From: Clostridia bacterium
Lineage (GTDB): Bacteria; Bacillota; Clostridia; Christensenellales; Pumilibacteraceae
Direction: 5' to 3'
DNA: 58,645 nucleotides
Assembly (NCBI GenBank): GCA_017500845.1
Contig: JAFVXY010000008.1
Coordinates: 1 to 58,645, forward strand
The notes beneath the pieces are model-generated. The model saw only the letters and a list, made by a program, of their open reading frames with translations, was not told the origin of the DNA and searched no databases. Positions 24,885-32,600 of this stretch are shown here, piece after piece. A program made the position numbers and the translations under genes. Each line of letters opens with the position of its first letter. Within the stretch, counting starts at the first letter, position 1.

Positions 24885-25814
24885 TTATGCCTTGCCGTTG
24901 CTTCCCAATACGTTTACAATCTTGTGTCTTACGCACTCGGTAATAAGGCTTCTTGCGGGTCCGATGTACTGTCTCGGGTCGAAGTGAGCAGGATTTTCTG
25001 CAAGGTGCTTTCTGATAGCGGCGGTGCAAGCAAGACGAAGGTCGGAGTCGATGTTGATTTTGCATACAGCCATCGAAGCAGCCTTACGAAGCATATCCTC
25101 AGGAACGCCCTTAGCACCCGACATAGTGCCGCCGAACTCGTTGATGATATTTACGTATTCGGGGATAACCGAGCTTGCGCCGTGCAATACGATGGGGAAG
25201 TTGGGAAGGCGCTTTTCGATTTCCTCGAGGATATCGAAGCGGAGCTTTGCTTCACCCTTAAATTTATATGCGCCGTGCGAGGTGCCGATTGCAATAGCAA
25301 GGCTGTCAACGCCGGTTTTAGTAACGAATTCTTCTACTTGGTCGGGATCGGTATAGCTGCTGTCTTCCTTGCTAACGTTTACGTCGTCCTCTACGCCTGC
25401 AAGTCTGCCAAGCTCAGCTTCAACAACAACGCCGTGGTCATGAGCATACTTTACAACCTCGCTGGTGATGCGGATATTTTCGCTAAGAGGATACTTGGAA
25501 GCGTCGATCATAACGGAAGTAAAGCCGTCTTTAATGGACTGAACGCAAATGTCGTAGCTGTCGCCGTGGTCAAGGTGCAAGCAGATGGGAAGACCGGAGT
25601 CCTCAACTGCAGCCTCTACAAGCTTGCGAAGATAGATGGGGCTTGCGTATTTACGAGCGCCTGCCGACACCTGTAAGATAAGCGGCGAGCGTTCTGCCTT
25701 TGCCGCCTCCATAATACCCTGGATAATCTCCATGTTGTTAACGTTAAACGCACCGATTGCATAACCGCCCTCATAGGCCTTTTTGAACATTTCGGTCGAA
25801 GTAACTAATGGCAT
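24885..25814 (-). CDS. fba: Class II fructose-1,6-bisphosphate aldolase
   Basis: This zinc enzyme cleaves fructose 1,6-bisphosphate to dihydroxyacetone phosphate and glyceraldehyde 3-phosphate. The 309-aa protein shows YAIGAFNVNNMEI, the zinc and catalytic region CLHLDHGDSYD, VVVEAELGRLAGVEDD, AIGTSHGAYKF and VLHGASSV; the Asp and His ligands are all in place. Length fits the FbaA type of Bacillota. GGAGG sits 8 nt before the ATG. It is divergent from gap, with separate promoters back to back, so both glycolytic genes can be tuned from one intergenic region. Confidence 0.95.
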   Translation of the reverse strand: MPLVTSTEMFKKAYEGGYAIGAFNVNNMEIIQGIMEAAKAERSPLILQVSAGARKYASPIYLRKLVEAAVEDSGLPICLHLDHGDSYDICVQSIKDGFTSVMIDASKYPLSENIRITSEVVKYAHDHGVVVEAELGRLAGVEDDVNVSKEDSSYTDPDQVEEFVTKTGVDSLAIAIGTSHGAYKFKGEAKLRFDILEEIEKRLPNFPIVLHGASSVIPEYVNIINEFGGTMSGAKGVPEDMLRKAASMAVCKINIDSDLRLACTAAIRKHLAENPAHFDPRQYIGPARSLITECVRHKIVNVLGSNGKA

Positions 25815-25843
25815 AAAAATACCTCCAAAATTGATATATGTTT

Positions 25844-25872
25844 ATTATACACTATAGTTATGCAAAAGTCAC
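25844..25872 (-). promoter_or_regulatory. Promoter of the aldolase gene
   Basis: Read on the minus strand, GTGACT (25867-25872) and TATAAT (25844-25849) are 17 bp apart, about 30 bp before the start codon. Confidence 0.65.
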
Positions 25873-25915
25873 CCAAAATAAGGCAAAATTAAAAAATCTT
25901 TTTTGGTTTTTTTGT

Positions 25916-25944
25916 TTGACTTTATGGCAATAAATGGTTATACT
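25916..25944 (+). promoter_or_regulatory. Promoter of gap
   Basis: TTGACT (25916-25921), 17 bp, TATACT (25939-25944), 31 bp before the GAPDH start. Confidence 0.85.
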
Positions 25945-25975
25945 GTAGGTATTATAATTCACAAGGAGTGATTTT

Positions 25976-26989
25976 ATGAAGAATGTTAGAGTTGCCATAA
26001 ACGGTTTCGGCAGAATTGGTCGTCTTGCTTTTAGACAGATGTTCGGTACAGAGGGATACGAGGTAGTTGCTATCAACAACCGCACCTTCGACCCCGGTAT
26101 GCTTGCACACCTTCTTAAGTATGACTCGACTCAGGGCAGATATGCTCTTTGCGATAAGGTTAGCGTAGAAGGCGACAACCTTATTATCGACGGCAAAAAG
26201 ATTAAGTTCCTCGCTGAGGCAGATGCAACCAAGCTTCCCTGGGGCGAAATGGATATCGACGTTGTTCTCGAGTGCACCGGCGCATATACCTCCATCGAGA
26301 AGGCTATGCAGCACGTTACCGCAGGCGCAAAGAAGGTAGTTATATCCGCACCGGCTAAGGGTGATATGCCCACCATCGTATACGGCGTAAACGAGCAGAC
26401 CCTCAAGGCTTCCGACAAGGTTATTTCGGCTGCTTCCTGCACCACCAACTGCCTTGCTCCCATGGCTAAGGCTCTTAATGATCTTTGCCCGATTGACAAA
26501 GGCTTTATGACAACTATTCACGCATATACCGGCGACCAAAGCACGCTTGACGCTCCGCACAAGAAGGGCGACTACCGCCGTGCTCGCGCAGCTGCTTGCA
26601 ACATCGTTCCCAACACCACCGGTGCGGCTAAGGCAATCGGTCTTGTTATCCCCGAGCTTAACGGCAAGCTTGACGGCGCAGCTCAGCGTGTGCCCGTAGC
26701 TACCGGTTCGCTCACCGAGCTTGTTGCTGTTGTTGACGGCGTAGTTACCGCAGAGCAGGTTAACGCTAAGATGAAGTCTGTTGCAAACCCCTCGTATGGC
26801 TACACCGAGGAGCAAATCGTTTCGTCCGACGTTATCGGCATGAGCTATGGCTCGCTCTTTGATGCAACCCAGACTAAGGTTACCTCGTTCGGCAACAAGA
26901 CCCTCGTTAAGGTTGTATCGTGGTACGACAACGAAATGTCCTACACCTGCCAGATGGTAAGAACCATTAAGTATTTCGCTCAGCTTTAA
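25976..26989 (+). CDS. gap: Glyceraldehyde-3-phosphate dehydrogenase, type I
   Basis: This enzyme oxidises glyceraldehyde 3-phosphate with NAD and phosphate. The 337-aa protein has the Rossmann start [16 protein letters not shown], the catalytic [12 protein letters not shown] with its Cys, the catalytic His in [12 protein letters not shown], and the ending [15 protein letters not shown]. Codon use is strongly biased to C- and T-ending favoured codons, as in highly expressed genes. The AAGGAG site and a strong promoter precede it. It is a complete, typical member. Confidence 0.97.
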   Translation: MKNVRVAINGFGRIGRLAFRQMFGTEGYEVVAINNRTFDPGMLAHLLKYDSTQGRYALCDKVSVEGDNLIIDGKKIKFLAEADATKLPWGEMDIDVVLECTGAYTSIEKAMQHVTAGAKKVVISAPAKGDMPTIVYGVNEQTLKASDKVISAASCTTNCLAPMAKALNDLCPIDKGFMTTIHAYTGDQSTLDAPHKKGDYRRARAAACNIVPNTTGAAKAIGLVIPELNGKLDGAAQRVPVATGSLTELVAVVDGVVTAEQVNAKMKSVANPSYGYTEEQIVSSDVIGMSYGSLFDATQTKVTSFGNKTLVKVVSWYDNEMSYTCQMVRTIKYFAQL

Positions 26990-27011
26990 TTTATAACAAC
27001 TAAACAACGTA

Positions 27012-27043
27012 AAAAGCACTTGGCTTGTTCCAGGTGCTTTTTT
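27012..27043 (+). terminator. Terminator of gap
   Basis: AAAAAGCACTTGG and CCAGGTGCTTTTTT pair (one G-U) with a T run. It is also suitably placed for the convergent MocR gene. Confidence 0.88.
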
Positions 27044-27119
27044 GCTATATCAATAATCTATTTATGAGGGCGTTGTTTGCAAAACGTTTATACGGTATGG
27101 CGTTTTTGATACAAGGTGA

Positions 27120-28211
27120 CTATTGCTTATGAAGCTCTTTTCTTTTTAGACGGCGAACACGGTTGATGTGCCGCTCGAAATCGCCGTTTGTTATAAGCTT
27201 TGCAAGCACGAGCTGCATATACGTAGGCACGGTGCACGAATAAAAGCCAAGCTGATTTTCGTACTTTTTGGCAAGGGGCTTGGGCAAAACCATATAGCCC
27301 ACACGGATGGATGGCGAGATGGTTTTGGAGAAGGTGTTCATATATATTACGTTGTCGTTTGGAGTGTGCGTAAAAAGCGTTTCCTCCGGCTTTTTGGAAA
27401 TCGAAAATTCAGATTCAAAGTCGTCCTCTATTATAAAGCGATTGCCCTTTTGCGCCCAGCGCAGATATTCGTGCCGTTTCGAGGCAGAAGCAGTAACGCC
27501 GCTGGGGTAGCTTCGGCAGGGTGATACGTGAAGAATGTCTGCCGTACAGCTTTTTAGAGCCGCGCTCGTGATGCCGTTGTTTGCAAGCTCAAGCTTTTGT
27601 ATTTGAATTTCCGCCGCCGTATACACCTCTTCGATTTGCTTGTACGAGGGCGATTCGATTGCGTACACAAGATTTCTGCCAAGAAGCTCGATAAGTAGGG
27701 TATAAAGATGCTCCGATCCTGAGCCGATTACGATTTGCGAGGTGCTTGCAATAATGCCTCGGCTTTGTGCGAGATATAGGCGAATTGCGTTTCGTAGCTC
27801 GTTGCAACCGAGGTTGGGCGAGCGCTCCAGTATGCCTTCGCCCAAGTCACTTATCGTTGCACGCATAGTTTTTGCCAAAACCGAAAAGGGGAAGTCGTAC
27901 GAGGACTCGTTGCGACGAAACGGTAGGTTAAAGGGGACGTCCTTAGCGGATGGCGACACAAAGCCGTCGCTTTTACTAAAAATTACAAAATATCCGCTAC
28001 GCTCCTTAGGCTCAACGTAGCCCTCCTCGCAAAGCAGACCGTAGGCGTGCTCGACGGTTATCGTGCTTATACCCGTTTCGGTAGAAACGACTCGCTTGGA
28101 CGGAAGCTTACTTCCTGTGGGGTAAAAGCCCTTTACTATATCGTCACGCACTTGCATATACAGCTGAAGGTATGCCGGGGCTTTCTTTTTTTCGTCAATA
28201 ACGTACTTCAT
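27120..28211 (-). CDS. MocR-type (GntR plus aminotransferase-like) regulator, C-terminally short
   Basis: The N-terminal GntR winged helix (about 1-75: LQLYMQVRDDIVKGFYPTG, TETGISTITVEHAYGLLCEEGYV) is joined to a fold-type I aminotransferase-like domain. The PLP lysine is present in MNTFSKTISPSIRVGYM. The protein has only 363 aa, while MocR proteins are usually 450-490. It stops at HINRVRRLKRKELHKQ, so about 90 residues of the C-terminal small domain are missing. The sequence after the stop is non-coding in that frame, so there is no simple frameshift. No good ribosome binding site is near the ATG. It is divergent from the TIGR01440 gene, its possible target. Confidence 0.82.
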   Translation of the reverse strand: MKYVIDEKKKAPAYLQLYMQVRDDIVKGFYPTGSKLPSKRVVSTETGISTITVEHAYGLLCEEGYVEPKERSGYFVIFSKSDGFVSPSAKDVPFNLPFRRNESSYDFPFSVLAKTMRATISDLGEGILERSPNLGCNELRNAIRLYLAQSRGIIASTSQIVIGSGSEHLYTLLIELLGRNLVYAIESPSYKQIEEVYTAAEIQIQKLELANNGITSAALKSCTADILHVSPCRSYPSGVTASASKRHEYLRWAQKGNRFIIEDDFESEFSISKKPEETLFTHTPNDNVIYMNTFSKTISPSIRVGYMVLPKPLAKKYENQLGFYSCTVPTYMQLVLAKLITNGDFERHINRVRRLKRKELHKQ

Positions 28212-28302
28212 CTGGTTATATAATTTTCTCCCATTTTGATTATTGCAATATTATCAGATTTATTATACACTATAAAAGCAAATTATGCAACAGGAGAAAG
28301 TA

Positions 28303-28848
28303 ATGGAAAACGAACTTTTTTTACAAGCAAAGGCGGTTATGCAGGAGTTTGGCGTAAAGGCCAAGCTAAAAGCAGGCGATATCGTGGTGGTTGGTTGCTC
28401 GACCAGCGAAATAATCGGCTCGAAGATAGGTACCAACTCCAGCCCCGATACCGCAAAGGTAGTCTTTGAGGCAATTTACGAGTATATTACCGAGAATAAA
28501 TTGCAGCTTGCAGTACAATGCTGTGAGCATCTTAACCGTGCGATTATTGTCGAAAGAGATACCGTGCCCAATGCCGAAACGGTCAATGTTATTCCGCAGC
28601 CTAAGGCGGGCGGCTCGATGGCTACCCAAGCCTATGCACATTTCAAAAACCCCGTAGCGGTAGAGGAAATTAAGGCAGACGCAGGTCTTGATATAGGCTT
28701 TACGCTTATAGGTATGCACCTCAAAAAGGTAGCTGTTCCCGTAAGGCTCGAAAATAACAAGATAGGCGAGGCGACAATCGTGGCTGCTCGTACCAGACCT
28801 AAGTTTATCGGTGGCGTAAGAGCTGTTTACGATCAGGGGTTGTTGTAA
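28303..28848 (+). CDS. TIGR01440/YwlG-family protein
   Basis: The 181-aa protein matches the DUF436/YwlG family: VVVGCSTSEIIGSKIGTNSS, QCCEHLNRAIIVER and QPKAGGSMATQAY are its hallmark stretches. Function is not established. The start is ATG 28303, 6 nt after CAGGAG; the ATG at 28285 overlaps that site and is rejected. It precedes an ECF transporter gene by 36 bp, so both may be one transcript. Confidence 0.9.
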   Translation: MENELFLQAKAVMQEFGVKAKLKAGDIVVVGCSTSEIIGSKIGTNSSPDTAKVVFEAIYEYITENKLQLAVQCCEHLNRAIIVERDTVPNAETVNVIPQPKAGGSMATQAYAHFKNPVAVEEIKADAGLDIGFTLIGMHLKKVAVPVRLENNKIGEATIVAARTRPKFIGGVRAVYDQGLL

Positions 28849-28884
28849 TTTACTGTAGGTGCTAATTGATAAGAGGTAACTGCA

Positions 28885-29490
28885 ATGACTGAAATCGAAA
28901 CAAATCTTACAGAAAACGAATCTCAAGTTACTCAAAATCATTCTATCACGGTAGATGAGATGGCTAAAAGCGAAAGCGTATCACCAAAGCAAGGAAGTAC
29001 GACACGTCAGCTCGTTATGACGGCACTTCTTGCCGCATTGACATGCGTGGCAACGATGGTTATCCATATCCCCTCGCCGCTAAAAGGATATCTCAATTTG
29101 GGAGATTGCTTTGTTTTGCTTTCGGGATGGATGCTTTCACCGTTGTATGGCTTTCTTGCGGCGGGAATCGGTTCCGCACTTGCGGATTTGTTTGCGGGCT
29201 ATGTCACCTACGCACCTGCAACCTTTGTTATTAAGGGACTGATGGCACTCGTTGCTTATTACGGCTTTAAGCTTTTACGCAATAAGACGGGCAACCTCGT
29301 AGCATATATTATCAGCGGTGTGGTGGCAGAGGTTGTAATGGTGCTTGGATATTTCCTTTTTGAGGGATTCTTGTACGGATTTATACCCTCCCTTGTAAAT
29401 ATCCCCGCAAACGCCGTTCAAGGCGTAGCCGGAATTATCCTTGGTTGCATTTTGATTAAAGTGCTTGAAAGGCTTAAGTTTTTAGACTAA
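28885..29490 (+). CDS. ECF transporter substrate-binding (S) component
   Basis: This 201-aa membrane protein has a hydrophilic 45-residue N-terminus followed by about five or six membrane segments. YLNLGDCFVLLSGWMLSP and AAGIGSALADLFAGY are typical of the vitamin-type S components that bind a substrate and dock on shared EcfT-EcfA ATPase modules. The ATPase and EcfT genes are not in the window, as is usual for group II systems. The vitamin or precursor carried cannot be read from the sequence. An AGAGG site precedes ATG 28885. Confidence 0.88.
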   Translation: MTEIETNLTENESQVTQNHSITVDEMAKSESVSPKQGSTTRQLVMTALLAALTCVATMVIHIPSPLKGYLNLGDCFVLLSGWMLSPLYGFLAAGIGSALADLFAGYVTYAPATFVIKGLMALVAYYGFKLLRNKTGNLVAYIISGVVAEVVMVLGYFLFEGFLYGFIPSLVNIPANAVQGVAGIILGCILIKVLERLKFLD

Positions 29491-29520
29491 TATTTTGCCA
29501 AATATTCGCTAATAACGTAC

Positions 29521-29547
29521 AAAGCGTCGCAGTAATGCGGCGCTTTT
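29521..29547 (+). terminator. Terminator after the ECF S component
   Basis: AAGCGTCGCA and TGCGGCGCTT pair (one G-U) around GTAA and lead to TTTTCGACTTTTT. Confidence 0.75.
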
Positions 29548-29590
29548 CGACTTTTTACGCCGAGTATTTTGTGTTTTTGCGGTAATGTTG

Positions 29591-29619
29591 TTGACTGTAA
29601 ACTATATAGATGCTATACT
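29591..29619 (+). promoter_or_regulatory. Promoter of the 1809-aa protein gene
   Basis: TTGACT (29591-29596), 17 bp, TATACT (29614-29619). Confidence 0.82.
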
Positions 29620-29653
29620 GTATATTGAATATTATACAATGGAGTGATGCGCT

Positions 29654-32600
29654 ATGGAAAACGAAAAGCTCATTACAAACGAAGACGATATAGAGTCTAC
29701 GCAAAACGTAATCGAAGAAGAAGAATCCTTTACCGAGCATGATAACTCGGTTAAGGACGATTTTGATGTCGAATCCGAGACGGAACCCGAGGAAGAAAGT
29801 GAGGAAGATTCTTTTTGGGCGACTAAGGAAGACACCGAGGACGAATCCACTGAGGAACCCGAGGAAGAAAGTGAGGAAGATTCTTTTTGGGCGACTAAGG
29901 AAGACACCGAGGAAGAACCCATTGAGGAACCCGAGGAAGAAAGTGAGGAAGATTCTTTTTGGGAGACTAAGGAAGACACCGAGGACGAATCCACTGAGAA
30001 ACCCGAGGAAGAAAGTGAGGAAGATTCTTTTTGGGAGACTAAGGAAGAAGCCGAGGACGAATCCACTGAGGAACCCGAGGGAGACACCGAGGACGAAGAG
30101 CAAACCGAAGAAGAATCCGCGCAAGAATCTTTAGAGGAAGAAGAACTCGAGGAAGACGAGGGAGAGCACGAGGAACAGTCATATTCAAATGCAAGCACCG
30201 TAATTCCCATGGCTAACGAAGTCGAAAAAAAGGAAGAAAAGAGCACGGAAAAAAAGAAACGCATAGATAAAAAAACAAGAAAAGAAAGAAAAAAAGAAAA
30301 TAAGCGTAACAAAAAACGTCGTGGCTGTTGCTTCAACTGCTGTATGAGTATACTTGTATTCAACTTTGTAATGATGTGCGTGCTTGTTGGAGTTGGTTGG
30401 GTTTACGGCAATCAGCTTGCAAAGGATAACCTCGATATGACAATTGGCGAGGTGTACGGCGTGTTGTTGGGACTAACCAGATCTAACGGCGACTTTATCG
30501 ACAATGCGTACGGCGAGGCAGACGAGGCGGGCTTTTACGATTCAATAGGCGGAGCTTTGCTTTTAGACGAGGGTGCAATCAAGTCCGGGGATCTTAAAAA
30601 TGCCATAGTAGAAAGCGCAACGGCCGAGGATACGGCTGGGCCTATGGAGGATCTTTTGCTCAACTTGTTGGTTGCCGAAAACTTTGACCAAGACAAGATA
30701 AAAACAATCGGCACACAAAATCAAGCGGATACTAATCTAAAAATTTCCGACCGCGAGCTTGCCGCGTTTATTGACGGCATGATGTCTATGCTCATTCAAA
30801 TGGTAATGGAGCAGCAGATTGAGGGAGGGGAGTTTGTTGACGGTGTTCGCCTTAGTATGCTTTCGCCTGAAGAATACGTAAAGCTTGAACAACTCAAGAT
30901 TTACACTCAGCAAGCGGACGTGGGCGGCGTGATTGCCAACGTAGATAAGGCAACCGTTACTGCATCTGTTAATTTCGAGGCGCTCTTTGAGGATGTAAAA
31001 GAAGCCATTGACCTAACAAGCGTGTTGTCCGAAATGGGCGAAGTGGACGAAAACGCTATTAAGTCTGTGCAGTCTGGTGTAAATATGGGTATAAATATAA
31101 TAAGTATGCTTTTGCCCCAAAAGTTCTACGTTACTATTGATATGGGACTTTCGCACAACGTTGCCCCCACCTTGTATATCAACAATATGGGTATGGGCAA
31201 CGAGCGTATGAACAACCTCTACAAGCTGCTTTCTAAGGCTGGCATGGACGTTCAGGGTATGCTAAACGAAATGTTTGTTAGCGAAGAAGGTGCAATTGCA
31301 GCTGCGTTCAATTCAATAAATAACATCGTTCCGCTTGGCGAAATATTGACAAACGGCGGTGTTGACTGCGATATTTATCAGCTTATTATAGACCTTGCTA
31401 AGCTCAACTATACGACTAACGAAAGCGGAAAGGAAATCTTAAAGCCCGAGAATGAAAGGATTACCACAAATGATGTTTTGGGTACGCTCAAGCTCGTGCT
31501 TACCGATAATGCCGAATATATAGAAGGACTTAAAAGCAGTGAGTATAGCTACAAAAACGTTGAGTTTGCACGCAACGAGGACGGAAGCCTTGATTTGTCC
31601 AGTGGCGAGCCTGTTATAATACACCAAGATAAGGAATATTACGTAACTACCAAGGCAGAGCTTGATAGTCTTATTGCCGATTACGAGCAGCTTTTCCTTG
31701 CAAGATTCGCTAATTCGTACGGCCTTGATACAAATAGATACAACGATGTCGACAGTATTATAAAAGCGTTCTCGGGCGAAAGCTTTGATGCGGACACCGT
31801 AATAGATATGTTCGATGCGGATAAGATCAAGGCTATTATTGCAGGCGAGGCAAAGGGACTTGAGATAAACGACAAGATGCTTGCCGCGCTCTTTGCAAAA
31901 ATGCTTTCGTCGGTTATGGAAGAAGGCGTAATTGATGCAGATACTATTTCGCTTGAGTATATCTATTTACAAGAACGCGATGATGATGAGCTGTCCCGTT
32001 TTGTGCTTAACGCAGGACTTAAGATAGATATCCTAAGGTTTGTCGATAATATGATACCTGAAAGCGCAGATGAAGAGCTAAAAATGATTGCCACGATTTT
32101 CAAAAACATTCTTCCCAAAACGGCAGTTATCGAGGCTAGCTATGATATTACACCAAAACGGGACGATACCTTCGAATATTTACCTACCCAAGTTACTCTC
32201 AACGGTTATGGTATTGAGGCTATAGGCAAAATGTTTGTAGCTTTTAGCGTTTTGGGTAGGGACGATGCCGGCGAGGTACAGATGCTTGAGTCTTTAATTG
32301 AGGAGCTTTTTGCGCCGATACGAGACGTTATTACCAACCTCGACACGACACTTGTCGGTATGACTATGCAGGAGTCGGCGATTAAGCTTCCCGACGTCTA
32401 TGTGGCACTTGCTAAGGCAATAAACGGCAATAAGGCAGAGGGTGATGACGGATATATCGAGTCCCAAAAGATTCAAAGCGTACTTAAGCTTTTTGTAAAT
32501 GCCGATCCGTTCGCAGACCAAAACAGCGAATATTACTTCTATAGGGCAGACAACGCGGAAGAGGTAATTAGATATAACGAGCAGGCGGAAAGTGAGCTTT

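Noticed and set aside
24822..25676. 284-codon plus-strand frame opposite the aldolase
   Set aside because: It is antisense to an aldolase with every motif intact, and lacks a ribosome binding site.
29555..30363. Minus-strand frames rich in Ser or Phe opposite the acidic repeats
   Set aside because: These are reverse readings of the 72-bp Glu-rich repeats; no start signals and no independent support.
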